Shown here one piece after another: positions 47,901 through 62,900 of a DNA stretch of 64,000 nt. The stretch comes from Adineta steineri (lineage: Eukaryota; Rotifera; Eurotatoria; Adinetida; Adinetidae). A model generated the notes under the pieces. It was not told where the DNA came from. It saw only the letters and a program-made list of their open reading frames with translations, and searched no databases. Position 1 is the stretch's first letter; every line of letters starts with the position of its first letter. The DNA is taken from positions 310,001-374,000 of the forward strand of contig CAJNOI010000037.1 of assembly GCA_905250115.1 (NCBI GenBank), given 5' to 3'. The translations under genes were made by a program, and so were the position numbers.

Positions 47901-50900
47901 CTTTGTTTGAAGCAGCTAATGACATTTTTTTACATGATAACGCATAGAAGGGTCAATACGAGATCAAAGAATAAAATGTAATAATAGGAATTCATTAAAA
48001 TGTTTTACATCCTGTTGACGTCAAATTTAAGTAGCGATAAATATGCCGAAAATGATAATTAATAACGAGACTTTCGAAAGACGATGTTCCGGAATGTTTC
48101 TTTTCCGATAATGTGTAAGACGTTATGTAAAAGAATGCATAACCTATTGTCTGTGCGTTTTTGATCTAAATACCAAGACTTTAGATCTGTAATTTACGAT
48201 ATAATGCAAATAATTTTGTAATTACATTTCAATGATAATTGAGAGTGTGCAAATTATAAGAGATTTTAAAAGGATTTCATTTAATATATTTTCAGTATGC
48301 GTCCAAATATTGTCGTAGGTGTTGAAGATGGTGAATCAATGTATAGAAAATGGTATTTTGAAGTTATTATCGATTATATAGAACAAGTAACTCATGTTCA
48401 ACCACATATTCGTATTGGTTGGGCAACAACACATTTTCAACCATCGCCTGGTCATGGGGATGGTTTTTCGTCGAATGGTGTTGGTGATAATACCTATTCA
48501 TATGGTTTTGATGGTCAAAATATTTGGTTTGCCGGAAGACCATTTAATGTATCAAATGATAATACAAAACAAATTGGTTTAAAGAAAAATGATATTATTG
48601 GATGTTTATTAGATTTAAATACACCAGAAATGTGGTTTTCATTAAATGGTGTACCTGTTAAAGGTCTTTTACGTGGATTTGATTTAACTGGAATGTTTTA
48701 TCCAGCTATATCATTATCATCTCGTGTTAGTTGTCGATTTTTGTTAGGTGGTAAACATGGTCGTTTTATGTATCGACCACCGGAACATGCTGCACCATTT
48801 TATGAAGCTATGTTATTAAAACAACGAGTTTGTATTGAACCATGTTTTTCATTTGGTAATATAGAACGAAATCGTCTTGATGGTCCAACACAGATTCAAC
48901 ATAATATTGCATTTACACCACAACCAATACGAACAAGTCATATTAATTTACCTTTACAACTTCAAAAAATCTGTGACCAATTAGCTGAAAATATTCATGA
49001 GTTATGGGCTATGAGTAAAATTGCTAATGGGTGGAAATTTGGTGAAGTAAGATATTTAATGATTTACAAAAAAAAATACGAAGAATGAATTTTTTTTCTT
49101 TTTTTTAAAGCAACGAGATGATGTAGGAAAAAAACATCCATCTGTAACATATTTTGAAGAACTTCCACTAAATGAAAAACAACATGATCTAACAACTGCA
49201 ACAGAAAATTTAAAGAGTCTATTAGCATTTGGTTATCATATTAGTTATGATGATAAAATTGATGATCGACGTATGAAATATATTAAATTACCAAATACAT
49301 ATACACAATCAAATGGTTATAAACCTCAACCATTAGATTTATCACATATTGGTTTATCTACAAAAATGGATACATTAGTGGAAATATTAGCAGAAAATAC
49401 ACATAATGTTTGGGCACAAGCAAGAATTAAAGATGGTTTTACTTATGGTGTATCTGATGTAAGTAAAAATTTAACAGACTAGAGTCTTCACAGTTTATAC
49501 ACTAAAACCTCACTAATGTGGAGTAGCTGCCTAATTCGAGTTCGAATATAAACGGATATTAAAGAAAGAAAAACGAATACCTATGTCCAGGAATAGATTT
49601 AGTGTCAGAATTATTTTCGAATTCGAATTAGATAGCTCCTCAAAACATATGACAGAAAGTAGAAAGAGGTCAAAAAAACATTGTATATATGTTCACATTG
49701 GAGAGGTGGCAATACTAAACGGAATCGAAAAAAAGCGTTCACAGTTCAGAATAAAGATATGCATTTCCAGCAAAAATCTCTCCGTCGAACCTGAGGCCGT
49801 TCATAAAACAGAGGATTTTACTATCGACAGGTTTTACTGTAGTTCAGTTCTTACTATTCTTCTTAATTATAGAATCCTCGACAAAAACGAAGTCCTTATT
49901 TATTACCATATTCAATTATTGATGATAGTATTAGAAAAATAAATCGAGATACAGCAAGTGAAACTGTTAAAACGCTTCTTGCTTATGGTTATATAATTGA
50001 AACACCAACAAGTGATGTTGAAGATTATAATCGACGAAATAAAAATGTTATAACACATGAACGTATGTCAACTTATCGAACATATCGTGCCGAGCAAACA
50101 TTTGCTGTAGCACGTGGTAAATGGTATTATGAAGTTGAAATATTAACACCAGGTCGTATGTTAATTGGATGGGGACATGCATCTCAACTAGATGCATTTT
50201 ATCCACTTGGTACTGATTCATATGGATATGCATTTGATGGTTTAAATGCACGACGTGTTAATCATAATGTCTCTGATGGTTTTGGTAAATCATGGTCAAA
50301 AAATGATGTTGTCGGGTGTATGATTGATTTACATGATAAAACAGTTAGTTTTTCATTAAATGGTGAATTAATGTTAGATAATTATGGTAATGAAATAGCA
50401 TTTGATCAACTTGATATTGATGATATTGGTTATGTACCTGCATTAACATCATTTAGTGGACAAAAAGCTCGATTAAATTTTGGACAAGATGTTAATACAT
50501 TAAAATATTTTACATCATGTGGTTTACAAGAAGGATATGAACCATTTTGTGTGTAAGTTTTAAAACATAAAATAATAGAACTACTTATTTATTCTTCGAT
50601 TTTTAGAAATATGTCAAGAAATTTAACATTTTGGTATTCAAATTTTATTCCTAATTTTCAACCAATAAAATCTGATTCATCATCTTTTAATATTATTCGA
50701 ATTGGTGCAAGGTATGTACATATTTCAACTATAAATAAAAGAAAATTCTTCTATATAGTCGTGATAATCCACCATTAATAAAACTTGAATCTCGATTATT
50801 TGGAACATTAGAAAAAGTTGAATTTGAATTTCTTCGATTATCACTACCGATAACTTGTCATGATAAATTTGTTCCAAAGTAATTTTAAAATTTCTTTGTT

Positions 50901-53900
50901 TGTTCTTTTTTGTATCATCTATTGAATTCATAGACATATTACACTCGAACGACGTCAGATAGCATTAAATGAACATCTTGAAAGTCAAAGTGAAAAAAAT
51001 AATTTCTTATTTCCATCAAAATCTGCTTCACCAGCACCATTAATTCTCAATGAACAAATGGGATCTCCAATAATAAATAAATCAACACGTGATCCAACAA
51101 ATTTACTTGTTAAATTTCGTGATCAATCATCAACAAAAAAAAGTCCATCACCTTTACTTGGTGAAAATAAATCCAATAGAAGATTATCAGCTAGTAAATT
51201 AAATAATATTTTTCAATATTTTTTAAAAGAACAACAACAACCCATAAAAAAACGTATGATAAAATCAAATATCAATGGAATGAATTCACCAAATTTAAGT
51301 CAACCACGACAATCACAAACTTTATTAAAATCTCCAAGAAAATCAGTATATAATATAAATACAAGAAAATCAGTTATTGAAGTTGAAGGTGAGTATAACG
51401 ATCAACAAGCAAATGATTATGAAACTGATGATATACGTATTATTAATGAATATGTTCATGAATATTATTTTGGAATAAGAATATTACCTGGACAAAATCC
51501 ACGTTCAGTATTTGTTGGATGGACAACATCAAGATTTAAACCTATTCATAGACAAAATGATACATCAGTTAATAAATTATCGAAATTTATTCGGCGTTGT
51601 ACATTAACACGAATAGGACATGATGGATTAATAATTGAAAGTATTCAAAGACAAGATGCGTATATGTTTTGTGCAAATGATTTATTAGATAATATGACAG
51701 ATAAAGAAAATGTTGCAAGACGTGGTGCTAATGGATTATTAATTGGATGTGTATGTGATGTCTCGACTGGACAATTAAGTTTTTATGTTAATGGAAAAGA
51801 ATCAACTCAAAAACTTCAAGTATACATTTAAGAATTTTTTTATTCAATTGTGAAATATAACTATTTTAAAAGTCTAGATTAGGTGTATCTGAAGTTCAGT
51901 GGTGGATCTGCGATTTTGAAAGGGGGTGGGGCGATTTTGGCTAAATCTATTTTTTGAGTACAATCGAAGTGGTGTGAACCTATTTTTTCGTTCATTTTTG
52001 TTGTGAAACATCAAAAAAAATTCGGAAGGAGGGGGTGCGATCACCTCCATTACCCCCCCCCCCCTAAATCCGCCACTGCTGAAGCTAGAGGGATAAATAT
52101 CATTGGGAAGCAACATTTATGACTCTATACTGTATTTTTTATAATTCAATCACAGTGCTTCGTTCAGGATCTTACCTATGAGGAGTCAAGCGCAGAAATT
52201 GTCAATCTCAGGAGGACAAATACAGTCTTTGGAGGTGCAAAATACTCCATGCTCTTCCCTCCACTAGATAAAACACTAAATTTTGATTTTTGTTACAGGT
52301 TGAACCAAATACGAAACTCTATCCAGCTGTATTTGTTGAACCAACAGTTAAAGAAGTATTACAATTTGAATTAGGACGTATCAAAGTAAGAATATATCAC
52401 TAAAACTGTATGGTATAATTGTTATTGTTTTATAGAATTGTTTACCATTAGCAGCTGGTCTATTTCCAAGTTTAAATCGTGAAGAACGTTATATTCCTCA
52501 ATTACCATCTCGTTTACATTTGCAATCTCTTGTTCATTGTCATTGGTCACGTGTATCAAATACGAATGTTCGTTGTCAACAATTGAAATTATCTGATATT
52601 CGTGGATGGAGTGTATTTGTTGAAGATCCTGGTAAGATTATTTTTATTTTCTTCTATTGATAAATGTGTCTTATTATAGTTCAAATGGAAGCAGTTTATA
52701 TTCCTGAAGAAGATCGATGTACAGATATCTTAAGTTTAGTAGAAGATGAAGAGAATTTAAAGTATTCATTTTTTTTATTCTTCATTAAAGAGTTTCTTTT
52801 TAAAATAATTTCTTATAGTTTTTGTTCAAATACATTAAGACTTTATAATGCTATATGTGCTCAAGGTAATAATCGTGTTTCACATGAAATATGTAAACTT
52901 GTTGATGAAAAACAATTAATGTATTGTGTAAAAAATACTTGTAAGTTTAATATTTTTTATTTCATATAAATTTTATATTGTTTAATTAGATTTATGTGGA
53001 CTAATTCGAATTGGTATTCATAATTTACTTATTGCTTTACATTTTGAACCACATATCAAAGCAAGGTAATTAGAAACGAATGTATAATTCATCTTTACGA
53101 AATATTGTTTTTGTTATTACATTTGTAGAAGTTTAACTTCAACAGAATTTATTATTCCATTATCAAATTCACTTCGAAAAAATATTTTATTACGTTCACA
53201 TAATTCAATGGAACAAAAACAGAGACTTGCAACAACAACATATATACCAGCTATGGGACAGTTTTTAACTGTACGACCCAAACTGATCAAAGAAGAAGAG
53301 TATGTTAATTAGATATGTAAAAGATCGCTTTTGATTTCATTATTAAAACTCATTCGTAGGTGCGTAACCTACCGAGGGCTAAGGAGGAAGCTGAGCCGCT
53401 CTAACAATGACTTATCTTTGCTTAAAAATCGTTCCACACCCACACCCTCAAGATGAGAGAAATGACTACCCGTTCAAGAAATGTAGCATCATCTTTTTAA
53501 ATTATGCCAAGTTCTATTTGTAATACTTATCTTTATCATTTTAGTTTTAAACTTGATCGTGAACGAAAATTACTGGTTCCACCTCCATTTAATGTCATCA
53601 ATCTCAAAGAATATATTATGAATTCATTAACAGATGCTGTTGAAAAAAGTTCTCGTACACTTCGGGATCCTGCTGGTGGAACATATGCAAATTGGCTTGT
53701 GTAAATATTTCCATTAATACTTTTTCTATTCTTAAAATTGAATTATTCTTTATCTTACAGACCAATACTTCAATTAGTTGATGCTCTTCTTGTTATGGGT
53801 TCACTTGGTAACAAAATTCTATATATATAATTAATCAAAATATATTCTTTCTTTTGTTTTTTAGAAGTCGATGATATTCAACTATTATTATATTTAATTG

Positions 53901-56900
53901 ATCCAGTAACATTTAGTTTAAAAATTGATAAACATTTTCATGAAGGTTTACTTCAAATGAAATTAGATGAGCCAGTTAAACTTCAAATATGTTATATTTT
54001 ACAACATTTATGTCGATATCAATTACAATATCGTATTGAAGGTATAATTGCATTTTCAGAAGAATTTGTTGCAAGATTACAAAGTGTAAGTTTAAAATTA
54101 CTTTAATTAAATTATACATAATATATCAATTTAGGATCAAAAACGACGATATCGATTTTTGAAAGAATCAAATTTACCACCAGCATTGATGGCAAAGAAA
54201 ACTCGAGAATTTCGTTGTCCACCTAAAGATCAAGTAAATCAATAAAATATTATTTGTTTTTTTTTCTTTCAAAGAAAATCTTTCTAGATGCATGCATTAA
54301 TGAATTTTAAAACTGAAGCAAATGATTCAATTATTAGTAGTGATGCTATACAAGAAGAAATAAAAGACATGTTGAAAAATTTTCATTCAAATTTACTTAT
54401 TTTACAACAAGCTATTGAGGTTTGAAAGAAAGATAAAAAAAGAGTTCGATTTATTCATGTTTATTTTGCAAAATAGATAAATGATATATTTGATCAAAAA
54501 TCTCATATAAATCAAATGAATCCAATTGAACAAATTTCATTATTTTCACGTTTATTAGAAACTATTATACGATATACTTTAAAAAAGAAACACGAAGAAA
54601 ACGAAATACCTGATAAACATATTGTAGATAAATCAGAAAGTAAGTTAAATAAAATATTATGTTAATGAAATATATTTCGTTTCTTTTTTCGAAGAAAATT
54701 TATCGGAAGTAATTAAATCAACAATTATTAGATGGAGTCGAGCAACACATATTAGTGATCCAGATCTAATTCGAGAAATGTTCAAACTAATTTACAATCA
54801 ATATGATGGACTTGGAGAAGTAAATATCATTAAAAATAAAGAACTTAGTGTATAGGGATAGATTTCTGTTAGAGATACAGGGTGTGGGTGTGGGTATGGA
54901 TGCTAAGTGAATATAGTATTCATATCCACGCCCACCCACACCCATCTCAGGAAAAAAGCTGAATTTAGAATGTGGATAGATCGATACTTGAAATCGATGA
55001 TGAAACTTTCTCTTTTTTTTCTCTAATCAGATTTCTCGATGTCTCGAACGAACTTATATAATAAATGAAAAATCAATTCCTGATGTATCCATATTATTAC
55101 GTAAATTCAGTATTGTACGTGCTCTTTTAACTGTGCAAATGGATGCAGATGAAGAGGAAATAATGATATCATGTTTAAAGTAATTTGAAATTATTCTTAG
55201 AATTAAAAAAAAAGAGATAATCTATTTGTTCAGTGATATTATGGATAATCGTGTATTTTATCAACATCCTGATTTAATGCGTACACTTTGTGTACATGAA
55301 ACAGTAATGGCTATAATGGTTAATCGTTTAAATAAAAGTAAACAAGAACAAACATCAATGTCATCAGCAAATGATGTGGAAGGTCTTGCACAATCAAATG
55401 AAAATGGTGAAATTCAAGAAAATCATCCTCCTAAAGTAACATGACAAAAAAACAAGAGAAATTAGATTTTTATTTCTCTTTAGGAAGATAAAGTACTACT
55501 TGTAACAACATGTTGTAAATTTTTATCTTATTTTTGTCGTACATCACGTCTTAATCAACGTGCTATGTTTGAACATTTAAGTTATCTATTAGAAAATAGT
55601 TCAATGTTACTCTGTATGAAAATCGAAAGTTTTTTGTTTTTCCTATAATAAATTCTTTGAAATTTTAGCTCGTCCATCACTTCGTGGTTCAGCACCATTA
55701 GATGTAGCTAGTGCTAGTGTAATGGATAATAATGAATTAGCATTGGCATTACGTGAATCACATTTAGAAAAAATTGCATCATATTTATCACGTTGTGGTA
55801 CAACAAGAAACGAAGAATTATTTCTTCAAGGTTATCATGATATTGGCTGGGATCCAGTCGATGGTGAAAGGTTTATTCATTTATATTTAAAAAATTCTCG
55901 TATTTTATGTTTTTATCTATTTTAGATTTCTTGATTTTCTTAAATTTTGTGTTTGGGTTAATGGTAAAATAATTTCGAAAAACAAAATAATTTTCATTCT
56001 AATCTATGATTTTCATTTAGGCGATACAGTCGAAGAAAATGCAGATTTAGTTGTACGTCTGCTTATTCGTCGTCCCGATTGTTTAGGTCCAGCATTGAGA
56101 GGTGAAGGTGGAGGTTTACTTCGTGCTATACGAGAAGGTATTGCACAATCACTTTATATTGCTCGACGACAAAATCCTGATGATCCTATTATACAAGCTG
56201 CATATCAAGAAATAATTGATGATGAAACTATGCATAATCTAAACGAAGAATAGTAATATTATAAAGACTATAGAGCACTAACATATTGTTCATTTTGTAT
56301 TTATTAGTGATCGTCTACAAGTTCGTTTGCCGTTCGATGACGATGAAGAATATATTGATTTAGGTGCAGCTGAATTATCATTTTATGCTATTTTGGTTGA
56401 ATTATTAGGTCGATGTGCACCATCAGAAGAAACAATTAAAATGGGAAAACCAAGTGCCATTCGAGCAAAATCAATTCTTAAAAGTCTTGTTTCAATGCAT
56501 GATCTTGAAGGTGTTCTTGGTTTAAAATTTATTTTACCATGTAAATTAAAATATTTTTATATGAAAAAAAAACCTAATTTATAATTTTTTTTCTCCGTTA
56601 TAGATCAAAGTTTAATGCCACCAGGTTTATTACCATCACATAAAATGTCAACATTACTTTTTCTTGAACGTGTTTATGGTATACCTGATCAAGAAACATT
56701 TTTTCATCTTATCGAAGAAGCATTTATTCCTGACATTCGTTCAGCTACAATTCTTGAAATGGTTAAATATTTTATTTTATAGTTTTTAAATATCAATAGA
56801 TTTTTATTCTCATAGGGATCCGTAGTTGATAGTGATATGGCATTAGCATTAAATCGTTATTTATGTACTCGTGTAATACCATTAATGAAATCACATTCAC

Positions 56901-59900
56901 ATTATTTTGAAGATTGTGATCATCGTTCATCACTTCTTCAATCAATATTAAATATAGTTTATCGTTTATCAAAATGCCGTTCATTAACGAAAAGTCAACT
57001 TGATGTTATTTGTGATTTTTTACTTGCTTTTGCTAGGTATTATTTTGCGAAACAAAGCAAAGACATGTTTAAATAATTATTCTTATTTAATTTAGTCTAT
57101 TAAAACCATCTATGATGACACCATTATTGAGAAAATTAGTTCATGATGTTCCAGCATTGACTGATCAAACGATTGTACCTTTAAGAGTATGATAAATCAG
57201 ATTTAAGTTAATACATTTGTTTTTATTGTTGTTATTTGCGTTTAGATGCTTACACAATGGTATGAACGATGTAGTCGTTATTATACAGTTGCTGCTACAG
57301 AAGAAGAAAAACGTTTAACTATGATGCTATTTCAAAAGATCTTTGATTCACTTGCATCACGGGTATGAAGATAGAATGATATTTAATTATTTTTAGGGTC
57401 TCATGTGTTTATTGTAGGCATATGATCCTGAATTATTCGGTAGAGCACTTCCATGTTTGACTGGTATGTATAGTATATTTAAGATTAAAAAAATTGAATT
57501 ATTTTCTTGTTTCGAAAAGCAATTGGTAGTGCGTTATCACCAGATTATTCTTATTCATTTACTCAACAAGATTATATCGATCATGAAAGAGAAAAAATTG
57601 AAATGTCTAGTCATTATGAACCAAATCCAATTGATACATCGGAGTTAGTTAGTCAGATTTTCGAGAAAAATATTAATATTTATGTATATCATTTTAGCAT
57701 TGCATTAAGTCCAATGTTAGAAGAATTTGTTATAGCTTATGCGGAAAATATTCATGATCAATGGGCTTATACTAAAGTAATGCGACATAAAGAAAGTTTT
57801 AAAACTCAATATAATTTTTATTTAGATTGAACAAGGTTGGGCATATGGTGAACAAATCAATGATAAACATCGTCAACATCCAAATTTAAAACCATATAAA
57901 TTACTTGATCAAAAGGTTAATATTTACAAAAACGGATAATTTTCTTTTATAATTCAAAATATTTTATTTAGGATATTGCTAAACTAGAAGATCCGATCCG
58001 TGAAGCATTAAAATCTATTGAACTATTACAATATCAATTAGAAAAAACAAATACATGTGTAACACGTATTGCTACAAAACCATCACAACGAAAAAAACAA
58101 AAAGTATATTTCCATGACGTATATAACACGAACTAAAATTTTTCTTTTCATAGGATCAAAACGTACCGGATTATGTTCCCAAAGCAATGGATTTTAATAG
58201 TGTAACAATGAATCGAGAGATGCAGGTAAGAAAAAGTTGTATACTTGAATAAATTAACTACTATTTATTTTCTTTAGGACTTATCTGAGGCTTTAGCTCG
58301 AAATGCTCATGAAATGTGGGCAAGGGAGTTAAAAGTTTGCCTTGTTGCAATTGGTAATTATACTTTAAATCTATGAAAAAAGAAGTATACTCACTTATTT
58401 AGGTGGTGGTCTTCATCCTCGACTTGTTCCTTACGAATTATTAACTGATACAGAAAAACAAAAAGATTTAAAATTCTATCAGGATCTTATTAAATATCTT
58501 TATATATGTGGTTATCATGTTGTCAAGTAAAAGAAAAATATTTTCTCTATCTTTTCTAAATACAAAAACTTCATTTTAGAAATGCATACGAAAGAGATTC
58601 GGGAAATAATGCTCTAACGCGTCGTATAGCATCATCAACACCATCATTAATCAATGAAAAACGTTTTGCATATAGTTTATTAGAGAAATTGCTTGAATAT
58701 GTCGAACGTGCATCGTCAACAATGCAAAATTATAAAGAAAGTTCAAGATTTTCATTACATGAAACATATCGTTTAACAACAAATGATGTGAAATTTTTCG
58801 GAAAAGTAAAACAAAATTTTCTTTTTCGAAATAAAATATTTGTAAATAAAATTTTTAGGTTGTTTTACCACTTATTGAAAAATATTTTCGAGCACATCGA
58901 GATTATTTCATCACACCATCATCATTAAAAACTGGTATTGGTTATGCATCTGTTAAAGAAAAAGAAATGTGCTGTAGTTTATTTTGTAAATTAACATTTT
59001 TACTTCGACAAAAATTCAGTGCATTTGGAAATGATGTTAATATAACTGTTCGATGTTTAAAAGTACTTGTACGAGCAATTGATGTTAGGTATGAATAAAA
59101 ATCATATTTTTTATAGATAAAAATTCAATAGATTCGTTTTTTTAGTTCGGTTATGAAAAATAGTCAAGAAATGGTTCGTGCTTCATTATTACCATTATTC
59201 AATAATATAGCCGAAGATCTTAATCAAACTCTACAGAATTTAAAACTAAATCGTTTTAGTAATATTAAAGGAACTTTACAACGTGGAACAACTAGTTTAG
59301 CATATATACATATGGTTTTATTACCTGTACTTTATTCAATGTTTGATCATCTCGGAAAGAATAATTATGGTGTTGATCTATTCGGTATGAAATATAAATT
59401 GAATTTTCTCTATCAGTGTTTTATCGAGCGGGAGGGAGCATGGGATATTTTGTACCTTGGAGGTATAATCCTCGATGTATTAGATCGAAAAGAAGATAGT
59501 ACTTTTTATTTTCTCTTGTATCGAAAACGTTATTTATTTCTTAGAAAATGAAATTCAATTAGCTGGTTATAAAATTTTAATTTCTCTGTGGACTATTGGG
59601 ACACAAGGAACACAATTTGTGGATCGGTAATTATTGACTGATTAATTTCTTGATTTATAATAAATGAAATCATATTTATAGACAATGGATTATTGAAGAA
59701 TTAAATCGCTATCGTCCATTACTTGGCGATTGTTTAAGTTCATTTGCTTCATGTTTTCCAGTCGCATTTTTAGAACCGGAATTCAGTGTGAATAATAAAC
59801 ATGCAACAAATATTGCACAATTATCACCAGAAGCTAATGGTAATAATAATAATTCAAAAGAGAAAACATCATAAAATGATTGTGATTTTTTAATAGATAT

Positions 59901-62900
59901 TATGATAAATATTTCGAATACAATTTCTCATTTAACAAAAGTAATTGGTGATATTGAAGAACATGCTGAATCAAGAATAAAATATGAAGATGCACCTTAT
60001 GTTGTTGAAGTTATTGTTCCATGTGTTTGTTCTTATTTATCACATTGGTGGTCAATTGGTGGAGCACAAAAAGTCAAACAACCAACTGAGTATAACATTA
60101 TTTATTCTATAAATCTATTTTCATTTTTTTTGTAATAGGCTAAAAGTAACAAATGTTACAGCATATCATATGAATTCGGTATTGGGTAGTATTTTAAAAT
60201 TAATTAATAATAATATTGATGCAATTGAAGCTCCATGGATGAAACGTATTGCTGGTAAAATATTATTTTTAAATTCATACTTTTGATATATTTGTTATTG
60301 TTTAAAGTGTATACTAATGCAATTATATTTAATTCTTCGACGAACCTTCTCGAACCATACTTTTTACCATTATCAAAAGGTTTAAAAATAAAATGTGAAG
60401 ATGTTTATTCACAAGAACAATCATTGAAACATGCAAATCGTTTAGAATCTTGTGATCGTGAAGATCTTGAATCAAATTTAGCTAAAGTAAATATATATAT
60501 ATATATATAGAAATCAAATCAATATATTTTCTTTTAGAATTACGAGATATTGGTTCGTGATGTTTATGCATTTGTACCATTATTAATAAAATATGTTGAT
60601 ATTCATCGATCCTATTGGCTTAAAAATAGTGATATTCATGCTGAACAGTTATTTAATAATATGGCTGAAATCTTTTCTGTTTGGTGTAAATCAAAAGTAA
60701 ATTGGAAAAAAAGATGAATCTTTTCTTTGAATTTTAATTTTTTTTTAGTTTTTTAAACGTGAAGAAATTAATTTTGTCAGTCAAAATAATATAGATAATA
60801 CTAGTATGTTAATGCCAAGCGGAACAAAACAGACGACAGAAACATTAGGAATGAAAACTCAAAATGATATTATTGGAAAACAAAAACGAAAAAAACGTCG
60901 AGTTGATAAAGAAAAATTTACATCATTAACGAATGCTTGTATTAAACGTTTATTACCTATTGGAATAAACACATTTGGTGGACGAGAACAAGAACTTATT
61001 CAATTAGCTAAACATAAAATGATTGACGTAATTATATATATCATTGAAAATAGATTTATTTTATACTTTACTTACTTCTAATACGATTAAATACTGAGCC
61101 GAGAGTGGGTGCGGGTTGGTTGAAGATGTGAATATGGGCGCTAGGTGAATACAGTACCCGTACCTAGGGGTAGGACAGTTCCATATTAGTTTCGTTCTTA
61201 GGAACTGTTTAATAGTTTCTTTTGAAAGGAACTGAACTGAACTTGCAACTGCGAACTGTCCTACCCGTACCCACACCCGCCCCACCCACACCCTCATCCT
61301 CACCCACATCCGCATCCACCCATACCCAAATATGTTACTATTCTCTCCGATACGCATCAGACATCCGTAAATTTTAAAGATAAGACCTTTCATATTACAA
61401 CAAATTTTAGCCGTTTTCTTGAATTCATTAAAACGATTAGATCTTCATTTTCAATAGTTTAGCTTGTGAAAAGTCTATCCTTCGAGAATAGTTCCAAATA
61501 GAATACTCATAAAGTATCATACTCACAAAATACAAACAGGAAACAATTTCTGATCATTCGTAATTTGAAATGATATTAAAATATGTATATTTTATTGATT
61601 TAATAGATGAAACTCAATCAATTCGAAAAAATTGAAAATCCAACGGAAGATCAAATGCTTTTGGAATTAACGGTTTGTTGTTATTCGAGTTTTATTTTGT
61701 ATAATTCATTCTGTTTTAGGGTGATGAAGAGGAAGCGTTAGAAGAATTTCTTCGAGATATTTTTCATGCTCAAGAACAGGTATACTTCATATTTCTTCTC
61801 ACATCTTCGTTTTTCATTTATATTATTATCTTATAGGGTGAAGTAATTAATAAAAATAACTGGCAAAGTGCATTATATCGAAAGATTGGTTCAAAGTCGT
61901 ATTATACAGAATCAATTGATTCTCATGAAACATCAATAAAAAATATGTTAAAAATGGCTAAAGTACTTTTTAATTTGAATTTTGTTGATCATCCACCAGC
62001 ACATCGTCGTAGTACATGGCGAAAACTTGTTTCAACTCAACGTAAAAAAGCTATAATGGCTTGTTTTCGTATGGCACCATTACATTCAGTAATACGACAT
62101 CGAGCAATGAATATGTTTTTACGTGCTTATCGAGAACTATGGCTTGAAGCTGAGGAAGATAGACGATCACGTTTAATTGAAAATCTTTGTGTAAAATATT
62201 TCATCTTAATTCTTTGTTTTTGTTTTACTGATTTATTTATAATTCATAGGAGGATAATCATGAAATTAATGAACAAGAAGTAACAGTAATTAAAGAAGAG
62301 ACTAAAACAGAAAATGAAACATTAACATTAACAATGACAATTAAACCAGATCCATTAAGACAATTATTATTATGTTTAAATCGTTCTGCAACTACAGCTC
62401 AAGTTTCATCGATTAACGAAGATACTCTTCATTTATCATATTCAGCAATAATGAGTAAAGTAAGATTAAGAAAATTTAAAGCAAATTTATATATATATAT
62501 ATGAAATTTATTTAAAGAGTTGTGCTATTACTGAAGACGATGATGATAATGGAGTGGAAGAAATTAAATCATTTCAAGTAAAAATTAAAAAAATTATATA
62601 AACTATACTTATATTCATATTTTCAGGAACAAGAAATGGAAAAACAAAAATTACTTTATGAACAAAATCGTTTAGCTAATCGTGGTGCTGCTGAAACAGT
62701 CTTATTATATATAAGTGCAAGCAAAGGTATAATTAAGAATTTTCTTTTAAATATTTTTATTCAATATAAATTTTGAAATTAAGGTGAAAATAATGAAATG
62801 CTTCAACGAACATTACAACTTGGTATATCATTATTACATGGTGGAAATCTAGAAGTTCAAAAAGTAAATAAGAATTTCTATAGATTAAAAATATTTATTA

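Noticed and set aside
49583-49942. 119-codon open frame within the RyR region
   Set aside because: It begins inside the TA-flanked MITE and crosses a good splice acceptor into RyR exon sequence in another frame.
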